A stretch of DNA of 6,958 nt from Lentisphaeria bacterium (GCA_023145395.1 JAGLDW010001216.1:1-6958), one strand, 5' to 3'; counted from the stretch's first letter, positions 1-5,755 are shown. A program made the numbers and translations. Notes: generated by a model from the sequence alone, not told the origin.

Positions 1-432
1 CGCGACCAGATACACAGCATCGGATTGTATCGGAACAAGACCAAGGCCATCCTCGGCATCTGCCAGCGAGTGCTGGACGATTTTGGGGGCAAGGTTCCCG
101 AGACGCGCGAGCAGTTGGAGAGCCTGCCCGGCGTGGGACGAAAGACCGCCAACGTCGTGCTCAACGTCGTGTTCGGGCAACCCACTCTCGCGGTGGACAC
201 GCATATTTTCCGCGTCTCAAACCGCATCGGCCTCGCCAAAGCCAAGACGCCTCTCCAGACGGAGCAGCAACTGCTCGGAAAGGTCCCGGCAAAGCATCTG
301 CTGCACGCGCACCACTACCTTCTCCTCCACGGACGCTACACCTGCAAAGCCAGAAAACCGCTCTGCGGCGCCTGCATCGTCCAAGACCTCTGCCACTTCT
401 CCGACAAGACGGACGAGAAGGGCGACAAGTAG
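1..432 (+). CDS. nth: Endonuclease III, DNA base-excision repair glycosylase/AP lyase (5' end missing)
   Basis: This enzyme removes oxidised pyrimidines from DNA and nicks the abasic site in base-excision repair in the cytoplasm. The reading frame is open from the first base, and 143 residues are visible. The helix-hairpin-helix motif LPGVGRKTANVVL is at residues 42-54. It contains the lysine (residue 48) matching the catalytic Lys120 of E. coli Nth, and VDTHIFRV holds the aspartate (residue 66) matching Asp138. Four cysteines at 115, 122, 125 and 131 have the C-x6-C-x2-C-x5-C spacing of the [4Fe-4S] cluster. Spacing from Lys and Asp to the first Cys equals that in the E. coli enzyme, so about 72 N-terminal residues lie outside the window. 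The TTG at 25 is internal and not the start. The gene ends in TAG, 31 bp before a sulfatase on the same strand, so the two may share a transcript. Identification is firm. Confidence 0.96.
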   Translation, partial: RDQIHSIGLYRNKTKAILGICQRVLDDFGGKVPETREQLESLPGVGRKTANVVLNVVFGQPTLAVDTHIFRVSNRIGLAKAKTPLQTEQQLLGKVPAKHLLHAHHYLLLHGRYTCKARKPLCGACIVQDLCHFSDKTDEKGDK

Positions 433-450
433 CGCGCACACCACGAATGC

Positions 451-455
451 GGAGA
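451..455 (+). promoter_or_regulatory. Ribosome binding site fixing the sulfatase start
   Basis: GGAGA lies 8 bases before the ATG at 464. The sulfatase frame stays open upstream to 83, but that stretch overlaps nth in another frame and has no sulfatase-like residues. The Shine-Dalgarno match and the immediate start of the fold (RLNIVLMVADDH) both support 464. Confidence 0.7.
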
Positions 456-463
456 AACCACAG

Positions 464-1813
464 ATGAGCAGCGCCAGACTCAACATTGTCCTGATGGTCG
501 CGGACGACCATGGTCTCGACGGCGGATGCTTCGGCACGGCCGTCCCCAGCACACCGAATCTGGACGCCCTGGCCACCGAAGGCGTCAACTTCACCCAGGC
601 TTTCTGCACCACAGCCAGCTGTGCCGCCAGTCGATCCGTCATGCTCACCGGTCTGCAAAACCATGCAAACGGAACCTTTGGGCATGTCCACGGCACCCAC
701 CACTTCTCGTGCTACGACGATGTGGTCAGCCTCCCCGTCATGCTCAGTCAGGCAGGATACCGGACGGCGCGCATCGGCAAGTACCACCACGCACCGGAAA
801 AAGTGTTCCAATTCGACAAGATGCTTCAAGCCGCCGGGCGCAACGATGTCCAGATGAGTGAAAACTGCCAGGGATTCATTGCCGAAAGCGACACGCCGTT
901 CTTCCTCTACTGGTGCTCCATGAACCCCCACCGAGACGGGCGCACGCTGGACTCGCATCCCTGCAAGCCAAACCGCTTTGGGAATCCAGACGAAGACTTT
1001 CCAGGCGACCAGGAGCAATTCTACGACGACACGACTCTCACGCCGCCCCGCTACTTGCCCAACACCCCCGAGGCCCGGGCCGAATGGGCGCAGTACTGCC
1101 AGTCCGTCACCCGTCTCGACCGGGGCGTGGGACGCCTCATCGACATTCTCAAGAAGGCTGGCAAGTACGAAAACACCGTCATCATCTACATCTCCGACAA
1201 CGGCGCCGCCTTCCCCGTCGCCAAGACCACGCTCTACGACCCGGGCATGAACCTGCCCTGCATCGTGCGGACTCCGCAGCAACAGCGCCGCGGCATCACC
1301 TGCGACGGCTTGACCACCTGGACCGACATCACACCCACCATTCTCGACTTCGCCGGCGTGGACGCGGCCGACCGCGAGTTCCATGGAGATTCCATCCGCC
1401 CCATCCTCGAGCAGGAACACCCGCAGGACTGGCGCGAGGAAATCTACGCGGCCCACACCTTCCACGAGATCACCAACTACTACCCCATGCGCGTGGTCCG
1501 CTCGCACAAGTACAAGTTCATCTTCAACATCGCCCACGGATTGCAGTACTCCTTCGCCTCGGACCTCTGGAGATGCGCCACCTGGCAGGGCGCGCGGCGG
1601 GATGGGCTCGAGACCTTTGGCACACGCACAGTCGATGCCTATCTGCACCGCCCACGATTCGAGCTGTTCGATCTGGAAAACGACCCGGACGAAACGGTCA
1701 ACCTCGCCGACGATCCCGCCCACACGGCACTGGTGCTCGAGTTCTGCGAAAAACTCCAGGACTTCCAGGCGAGAACCAACGATCCCTGGCTCCACAAGTG
1801 GGAATACGAATAA
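464..1813 (+). CDS. Sulfatase resembling heparan N-sulfatase (N-sulfoglucosamine sulfohydrolase, SGSH-like)
   Basis: Predicted to hydrolyse a sulfate ester or sulfamate, most likely an N-sulfated glucosamine. The 449 residues follow the S1 sulfatase layout: metal-binding DD at 14-15, the formylglycine motif CAASR at 53-57, GKYH with Lys106 and His108, PHR with His156, and SDNG with Asp245-Asn246 followed by Lys254. Beyond these, I recall extended collinearity with human SGSH: HHF near 79-81, SLPVMLSQAGYRT at 89-101, PNTPEARA at 199-206, FPVAKTTLYDPG at 250-261 and NDPW near the C-terminus. Length is near that of SGSH (about 500). No signal peptide is visible because the fold begins almost at residue 1, so it should act in the cytoplasm on imported sugars. 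Position 3 of the active-site motif is Ala, not Pro, which favours maturation by a radical-SAM anSME enzyme. Substrate is inferred and could be another N- or O-sulfated sugar. Confidence 0.92.
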   Translation: MSSARLNIVLMVADDHGLDGGCFGTAVPSTPNLDALATEGVNFTQAFCTTASCAASRSVMLTGLQNHANGTFGHVHGTHHFSCYDDVVSLPVMLSQAGYRTARIGKYHHAPEKVFQFDKMLQAAGRNDVQMSENCQGFIAESDTPFFLYWCSMNPHRDGRTLDSHPCKPNRFGNPDEDFPGDQEQFYDDTTLTPPRYLPNTPEARAEWAQYCQSVTRLDRGVGRLIDILKKAGKYENTVIIYISDNGAAFPVAKTTLYDPGMNLPCIVRTPQQQRRGITCDGLTTWTDITPTILDFAGVDAADREFHGDSIRPILEQEHPQDWREEIYAAHTFHEITNYYPMRVVRSHKYKFIFNIAHGLQYSFASDLWRCATWQGARRDGLETFGTRTVDAYLHRPRFELFDLENDPDETVNLADDPAHTALVLEFCEKLQDFQARTNDPWLHKWEYE

Positions 1814-1870
1814 CTGACATGCCCCTTCCCCGATGGTGCCACATGAATGGGCATTGTGCAGGCAGATCGT

Positions 1871-1914
1871 GCGGCGTATTTTGCCCCTATATCGCAAAAT
1901 ACGCCGCATTTTTT
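1871..1914 (+). terminator. Strong stem-loop plus T-run: terminator or attenuator before the AAA ATPase
   Basis: GCGGCGTATTTTGC (1871-1884) and GCAAAATACGCCGC (1894-1907) form a perfect 14-bp inverted repeat around a 9-base loop. The bases after it are ATTTTTT (1908-1914). It starts 57 bp after the sulfatase stop, so the simplest reading is a rho-independent terminator for the nth-sulfatase unit. The right arm also takes part in a second, mutually exclusive hairpin: CGCAAAA (1893-1899) with TTTTGCG (1911-1917). The left arm is complementary to the start region of the downstream gene, so a regulatory role for that gene is possible. The structure is certain; its function is inferred. Confidence 0.75.
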
Positions 1915-2017
1915 GCGAAACCTTCGTTGAAAAACGGGTAGTGGGAATGTAGGCTCAATACTTGACGTGCAAGTCTTTTTTCGACGAGTCTGGCACCCGG
2001 ATGTAGAGAGACCAACC

Positions 2018-3181
2018 ATGGCAAAATACGTGCGAAGGCAGTTTTCCGAGATAGTTGGGGGCAGCTATTTCTTGTTCGGCCCGCGCGGCACGGGCAAGAC
2101 GCTTTGGCTGCGCCACACACACCCTGAGGCGCACTGCATTGATCTGCTTGAATCAGACACACACCGGAGTTATGCAGCTCGCCCCGAGAGACTGCGGGAA
2201 TTCCTGGCTGGTCTGTCGACAGGACCGAAAACGGTAGTGGTTGATGAGATCCAGAAGGTTCCTCAGTTGCTGGATGAGGTGCACCAATGGATGTCACAAG
2301 ACCCAAGCACGCGTTTCATTCTTACCGGTTCCAGCGCTCGAAAACTGAAGCAGCAGGGAGTGGATTTGCTGGCAGGCCGGGCAGCGGTGTTGACGATGCA
2401 TCCATTCATGGGGTTCGAGCTCCAAGAAGAATTCAGCCTGACGGCAGCATTACAGTGGGGAATGCTTCCGGTAGTGTGGAGAGCCGAGGATCGGGAGGCT
2501 GCTCTGGGGGCATATCTTGGGGTCTACTTGAGGGAGGAGGTACAGCAGGAGGGTCTCGTTCGGAGTGTGGGTTCGTTTAGCCGTTTTCTCGAAGCGATCA
2601 GTTTTTCCCATGGCGGCGTTCTGAATGCCTCGGCAGTTGCTCGGGAATGCCAGGTTAGCAGATCTACGGTGGAAGGTTACCTCTCGATTCTGGAAGACCT
2701 CTTGTTGGGATTCCGGATACCGGTTTTCAATCGGCGAGCCGCCCGCAAGTTAGTTGTCCACCCGAAGTTCTATCTCCTGGACTGCGGCGTCTACCGCAAA
2801 TTGCGTCCTCGTGGACCTCTGGACCGGAGCGACGAAATCGGTGGTGCCGCCTTGGAAGGACTGGTTGCCCAGCACCTTCGGGCTTGGATAGCCTACTCGC
2901 GTAAAGACCACAAACTGCATTACTGGCGAACCAAGGCTGGCAACGAGGTGGATTTCGTGATCTACGGCTCGGATTGCTTTGCGGCCGTCGAGGTGAAGGC
3001 AGCAAGGCGTGTGGAGCGTCGGGACTTGCGGGGGCTGCGGGCGTTTCTGGACGACTATCCGGAAAGCGACGCGATACTCCTGTATGGGGGAAAGGAGCGT
3101 TTGAGGATCAACGGCATCCTTTGCCTTCCGTGTGAACAGTTCCTGCGTGATCTGGCGCCGGCCTCGGAACTGCCGCACTGA
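2018..3181 (+). CDS. AAA ATPase with C-terminal DUF4143 (PD-(D/E)xK-like) domain
   Basis: Cytoplasmic P-loop ATPase of 387 residues; no cellular role is established for this widespread family. Walker A is GPRGTGKT (21-28), Walker B is VVVDEIQ (73-79, Asp76-Glu77), and a sensor-like FILTGSS is at 100-106. A helix-turn-helix-like stretch (about 204-226, ending in STVEGYLSILED) links to the DUF4143 region. There Glu280, Asp312 in GNEVDFVI, and Glu325-Val-Lys327 in AAVEVKAAR form a PD-(D/E)xK-like set, which may be inactive as a nuclease. Length is normal for the family. ATG 2018 is preferred: the conserved N-terminus (RRQFSEI...YFLFGPRG) begins just after it, and a weak purine-rich AGAGAG lies 7 bases upstream. 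A GTG at 1967 would add 17 unconvincing residues. It stands alone, with a terminator-like hairpin before it and a convergent lipoprotein gene after it. Such genes often occur as isolated, possibly mobile cargo, but I see no transposon ends. Confidence 0.9.
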   Translation: MAKYVRRQFSEIVGGSYFLFGPRGTGKTLWLRHTHPEAHCIDLLESDTHRSYAARPERLREFLAGLSTGPKTVVVDEIQKVPQLLDEVHQWMSQDPSTRFILTGSSARKLKQQGVDLLAGRAAVLTMHPFMGFELQEEFSLTAALQWGMLPVVWRAEDREAALGAYLGVYLREEVQQEGLVRSVGSFSRFLEAISFSHGGVLNASAVARECQVSRSTVEGYLSILEDLLLGFRIPVFNRRAARKLVVHPKFYLLDCGVYRKLRPRGPLDRSDEIGGAALEGLVAQHLRAWIAYSRKDHKLHYWRTKAGNEVDFVIYGSDCFAAVEVKAARRVERRDLRGLRAFLDDYPESDAILLYGGKERLRINGILCLPCEQFLRDLAPASELPH

Positions 3182-3217
3182 CAGGTGAAGCACTGACCCC
3201 CTCCCTCCGCCGTCCCA

Positions 3218-3241
3218 GGGAAAAGACTGGGGGAAAAGACT
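3218..3241. repeat. Two copies of an 11-bp direct repeat downstream of the ATPase
   Basis: GGGAAAAGACT occurs at 3218-3228 and again at 3231-3241, separated by GG. The first copy overlaps a weak CCCAG/CTGGG stem (3214-3218 with 3227-3231). It lies in the 150-bp spacer between two convergent genes. No T-run follows the stem, so it is not a convincing terminator. Function unknown; it may be a minor slippage duplication. Confidence 0.5.
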
Positions 3242-3318
3242 TTCGTGGGATCATTGGTGTAGAGACAGACCTGCGCGCTCCAAGGATGCTTTGCATCAGC
3301 GGCCCTCAAACGAAACTC

Positions 3319-3339
3319 GAAAGTGAGTATTTCACTTTC
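3319..3339 (-). terminator. Hairpin overlapping the lipoprotein stop codon, weak terminator candidate
   Basis: GAAAGTGA (3319-3326) and TCACTTTC (3332-3339) form an 8-bp inverted repeat with a 5-base loop. CTC (3316-3318) and GAG (3341-3343) can extend it past one bulged base. Read on the minus strand, the stem begins within the last codons of the lipoprotein gene, and the sequence after it is GAGTTTCGTTT, a broken T-tract. It could end the minus-strand transcript, but the tail is poor for a classical rho-independent site. Confidence 0.4.
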
Positions 3340-4018
3340 TGAGACTTCGCAATGGCGCTGTCTTTTTCAATCCCTTGTAGGCCTCCCGCTGAACATCGGT
3401 GAGCACCTTGATCTCAACCCCCTTCTCCAGTTCAAGATAGGCCGCCGCGCGTGGGTTTGCCTGCCCGGTCCGCGTTGCTTTGGCAACCACCCTGGGAGCA
3501 ACTTCCCGAATCCGTTTCTGCTGTTCCGGGTCAAGCTTGAGGGGCGCCATCAGGTCCAGCAACTTCTCCGCAATTTCATGACCGCACCAATGCGTCTGTT
3601 GCTCAGGCGTCAAACTGCCCATGATCTTGGCCTGGTGCGAGTCGAGGAGTTTCCTCAGTTCCTGCCGCAATCCCCCCGCTTCCGAGATGATCCGCCGCGT
3701 TTCAGCCAAATCGCCACCCTTTGCGGCCACCTTCATCTCCCCCTCAAGTTGCCGCAGCCTGACACCACGCTCCCCCTTGAGCCACTTCCCTACCTCGGCT
3801 TCACGGACCTCGAAAGCCGCACGCACGCATTGGGACTCGTCCTGATTCAGCCCGATCGCCGAGACCATCTTGTCGTACTCGGATTCCCAAGCAGGAGTGC
3901 TCTGCACCTTTTTGGGCGGCACCTGCCCCTGCGCGGCGGGATCTGGCTTGCCATCCGTCTTCCTCTTGCACCCCGTCAATCCCAACAGAACAACCATCAG
4001 CATCATTGAGACTCTCAT
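3332..4018 (-). CDS. Predicted lipoprotein with LTxxQ-like motifs (Spy/CpxP-like), function unknown
   Basis: The N-terminus MRVSMMLMVVLLGLTGC is a lipoprotein signal: basic start, hydrophobic core and lipobox LTGC, with Cys17 as the lipidated residue. The 228-residue product should be anchored in a membrane facing the periplasm. The mature part is charged and apparently helical. It carries LTPEQQ (136-141), LDPEQQ (162-167) and LTDVQRE (206-212), and a looser GLNQDESQ at 56-63. These resemble the LTxxQ repeats of Spy/CpxP periplasmic chaperone-like proteins. The Spy/CpxP assignment rests on these short motifs only. The start is well supported by AGGGAGGT six bases upstream. It lies 52 bp downstream of the minus-strand sulfatase-fold gene, with no clear terminator between them, so the two are probably co-transcribed. 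Long opposite-strand frames here are shadows. Confidence 0.82.
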   Translation of the reverse strand: MRVSMMLMVVLLGLTGCKRKTDGKPDPAAQGQVPPKKVQSTPAWESEYDKMVSAIGLNQDESQCVRAAFEVREAEVGKWLKGERGVRLRQLEGEMKVAAKGGDLAETRRIISEAGGLRQELRKLLDSHQAKIMGSLTPEQQTHWCGHEIAEKLLDLMAPLKLDPEQQKRIREVAPRVVAKATRTGQANPRAAAYLELEKGVEIKVLTDVQREAYKGLKKTAPLRSLRK

Positions 4019-4024
4019 CTTGAG

Positions 4025-4032
4025 ACCTCCCT
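4025..4032 (-). promoter_or_regulatory. Strong ribosome binding site of the lipoprotein gene
   Basis: The minus strand reads AGGGAGGT here, six bases before the ATG at 4018. It decides the start and confirms the minus-strand gene over the equally long plus-strand frame across the same region. Confidence 0.8.
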
Positions 4033-4070
4033 AACTGCCATCATGTCATATGGGCGCCGCTCCCAGTAAC

Positions 4071-5489
4071 TCAGCTTTTCGCGGTGGGGGCGACGGCTTC
4101 GGGGCCGTAGCGTTCCGGGCGCACGAGCAGTTTTCGGCCATCCGAGAAGCCATCGCCGCGCTTGCCGAGAAGCTCGATGAGGCGTTGACGCCAAGGCGCC
4201 ACCCGCAGCTCGTTTGCGGGGTCCGCAGCCAGATTTTTCAGCTCCTGCCGGTCCTGCACCAGGTCGAAGAACTGCTCATCCCCCGTGCAGGGATACCAAA
4301 TATACTTCTCCCTGCCGTCGGTCAGGTACTGCATGGCCATGTCCTTGCTGTAGCATGGCGAGTGCTCGCCGTGCATGACATCGCGCCAGGGCTCTCCCCG
4401 AATGGCCTTCAGCACACTCTCCCCCGTAACCGAGTCAGGCACATCGACGTTAGCCGCCTCGAGGAGCGTGGGCATGACGTCCTGGAGCCCGACGGGATGC
4501 TCGAAGGTCCCGGTTGGCAAGTCGAGCCCGGGCGAGTACTTGATCACAAAGGGAATGCGTGCGGAACCCTCGAACGCGTAGCTCTTCCGGTGCAGGTGGT
4601 GATCGCTCATCATGTCGCCGTGGTCGGATGTGAACAGAATCATCGTGTTGCGTCCAGCTTCCACGCGGTTCAACCGCTCCATGAGGTAGCCGAGCTGGTA
4701 GTCGATGTGCGAGATGCAGCCCATGTATCCTGCCCGCATCCGTTGATTGTTGGCGTCGGAGAGCCGACCGTGCCATGCAGTCCGTGCCAGAGTCGTGGTT
4801 GGCGTGTCGAACCGCTTCGCCCAGTCGCCGACGGGGATGGGCGGAAGCTCGCGGTCGTAGTACATGTCCCAGAAGAACTGGGGTGGATCGTACGGCGAGT
4901 GCGGGCGCAAGTGGGAACACCAGACGAAGAATGGCCGGGTTGGGTCGCGTTTCTCGATCTGGTCGATGGTCACATCCACTGTCCAGTTGGTCGGGTGAAA
5001 TCGTTCCTCGTAGGGCCATGGGCGTCCCAGCCAGCCATTGGCGTCCGATCCGTGGGTGCGTTCGTGCGCGTGGGGACCTAGCTCCCGCTCCAGCCAATCC
5101 CAGTAGTCGTCGTCCCCCTTGCGCAGGTCATGGGGAATCACGCTGTGGAAGCCGTAGAGCTTCCGTCGCGGGTGCATGTTCCGCCAGCCGATGTTCAGAC
5201 AATGGTATCCAGCCTGCGCCAAGACTGCGGCCAGAGTATTGGGTTCGTGCCACTCCGTCCCCGCATATCCGATCAATCCACAGGCGTAGTTTGCCTGACC
5301 CCCATGCATGACGCGCCGCGCCCCCGTGGTCGATGGGATCTCGGAATACGCGTTCGGGAAGTAGGCACCCTCGCCAACGAAGGCATCAAGATTTGGGGTC
5401 TCCACCACCGGATGGCCAGCCAGGCCGATGTGGTCTCCGCGATGCTGATCCGTAGTAAACAGGATGATATTGGGTCGATCCGCTGCCAT
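4071..5489 (-). CDS. Sulfatase-superfamily enzyme with Thr in place of the catalytic Cys/Ser
   Basis: The 472 residues have the alkaline-phosphatase/sulfatase fold pattern: RPNIILFTTDQHRGD (metal ligand Asp14), TPNLD at 31-35, RPHSPYDPP (His197), LFTSDHGD (Asp289, His290), KSYAFEGSARIPF (Lys302) and VGLQDVMPTLLE. At the formylglycine site, where sulfatases have C/S-x-P-x-R, it reads Thr54-Thr-Gly-Ala-Arg58. The usual GKMH motif appears as Gly-Trp-Arg-Asn (101-104) before MHPRRKLYGF, so the sulfate-contacting Lys and His are also absent. The flanking context (GARR, GGQ) is otherwise intact, so this does not look like random decay. Thr is the normal nucleophile in nucleotide pyrophosphatases/phosphodiesterases of the same superfamily, so phosphoester hydrolysis is possible; loss of activity is the alternative. 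There is no signal peptide, implying a cytoplasmic enzyme. A lipoprotein gene follows 52 bp downstream. Confidence 0.9.
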   Translation of the reverse strand: MAADRPNIILFTTDQHRGDHIGLAGHPVVETPNLDAFVGEGAYFPNAYSEIPSTTGARRVMHGGQANYACGLIGYAGTEWHEPNTLAAVLAQAGYHCLNIGWRNMHPRRKLYGFHSVIPHDLRKGDDDYWDWLERELGPHAHERTHGSDANGWLGRPWPYEERFHPTNWTVDVTIDQIEKRDPTRPFFVWCSHLRPHSPYDPPQFFWDMYYDRELPPIPVGDWAKRFDTPTTTLARTAWHGRLSDANNQRMRAGYMGCISHIDYQLGYLMERLNRVEAGRNTMILFTSDHGDMMSDHHLHRKSYAFEGSARIPFVIKYSPGLDLPTGTFEHPVGLQDVMPTLLEAANVDVPDSVTGESVLKAIRGEPWRDVMHGEHSPCYSKDMAMQYLTDGREKYIWYPCTGDEQFFDLVQDRQELKNLAADPANELRVAPWRQRLIELLGKRGDGFSDGRKLLVRPERYGPEAVAPTAKS

Positions 5490-5497
5490 GGCCGTTG

Positions 5498-5504
5498 CCT
5501 CCTT
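5498..5504 (-). promoter_or_regulatory. Strong ribosome binding site of the sulfatase-fold gene
   Basis: The minus strand reads AAGGAGG here, 8 bases before the ATG at 5489. This fixes a start that leaves no room for a signal peptide. Confidence 0.85.
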
Positions 5505-5537
5505 GTCCTACGATCGTCAAGATACCTCTGTCCTACG
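5504..5537. repeat. Pair of 9-bp direct repeats upstream of the sulfatase-fold gene
   Basis: TGTCCTACG occurs at 5504-5512 and 5529-5537, a 25-bp period; on the minus strand both read CGTAGGACA. The proximal copy abuts the ribosome binding site and the distal copy is next to a palindrome at 5540. The placement suits regulator half-sites, but no known motif is recognised. Confidence 0.45.
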
Positions 5538-5539
5538 CT

Positions 5540-5549
5540 AGCACGTGCT
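5540..5549. promoter_or_regulatory. 10-bp perfect palindrome AGCACGTGCT, possible operator
   Basis: AGCACGTGCT is self-complementary and sits 51 bases upstream of the sulfatase-fold start, a normal operator position. It does not match a regulator motif I can name. A 10-bp palindrome can arise by chance in GC-rich DNA. Confidence 0.3.
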
Positions 5550-5604
5550 GCGCGCAATGGTGTGTCGGGATCGCGTCTTCCGCTTCGCCCATCCGACGCT
5601 CTCG

Positions 5605-5619
5605 TCCCGCAATGCGGGA
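5605..5619. other. Small GC-rich hairpin TCCCGC-AAT-GCGGGA
   Basis: A 6-bp perfect stem with a 3-base loop lies 143 bp before the transporter start. It has no T-run on either strand, so it is not a classical terminator. It could be part of a 5' leader structure or incidental. Confidence 0.35.
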
Positions 5620-5749
5620 TGAAGTTATTCTCGTGCGGACCCTGAAACCCTATAACCCGAAATGCCACTCCATGCAATTGTCGGACCGTGAGTGACTTCA
5701 GGTTCTCTTCAGCTATGGTCTTGAATGAGTCGAGAGCCTGCCAGCTTTC

Positions 5750-5755
5750 AGGAGA
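5750..5755 (+). promoter_or_regulatory. Ribosome binding site fixing the transporter start
   Basis: AGGAGA lies 7 bases before the ATG at 5763. The frame is open from a GTG at 5688, but that codon has no Shine-Dalgarno site and would add 25 polar residues before the first membrane segment. Confidence 0.75.

Noticed and set aside
83..463. N-terminal extension of the sulfatase frame back to 83
   Set aside because: It overlaps nth out of frame, is Ser/Arg-rich with no sulfatase features, and a good ribosome binding site precedes the ATG at 464.
161..1909. A 582-codon open frame on the minus strand covering the SGSH-like sulfatase
   Set aside because: It is antisense to a gene with clear catalytic motifs and overlaps nth. 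Its translation is low in recognisable domains and rich in Gly/Val/Arg, as expected of a shadow in GC-rich coding DNA.
913..1941. A 342-codon plus-strand frame inside and beyond the sulfatase
   Set aside because: Its composition is dominated by Arg, His and Pro, typical of an out-of-frame reading, and it runs through the terminator hairpin.
1962..1967. TTGACG as a -35 box for the AAA ATPase
   Set aside because: No acceptable -10 hexamer lies 16-19 bases downstream, so a promoter call is not supported.
3323..4009. Plus-strand 228-codon frame opposite the lipoprotein
   Set aside because: No motif or ribosome binding site supports it, whereas the minus-strand gene has a lipobox and an AGGGAGGT site.
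4050..5081. A 343-codon plus-strand frame opposite the minus-strand sulfatase-fold gene
   Set aside because: No recognisable motif; it mirrors codon bias of the real gene, which has a strong ribosome binding site and superfamily motifs.
5651..5656. TATAAC as a -10 box for the transporter
   Set aside because: The expected -35 position reads about TTCTCG and is a poor match; I mention it only within the control-region entry.
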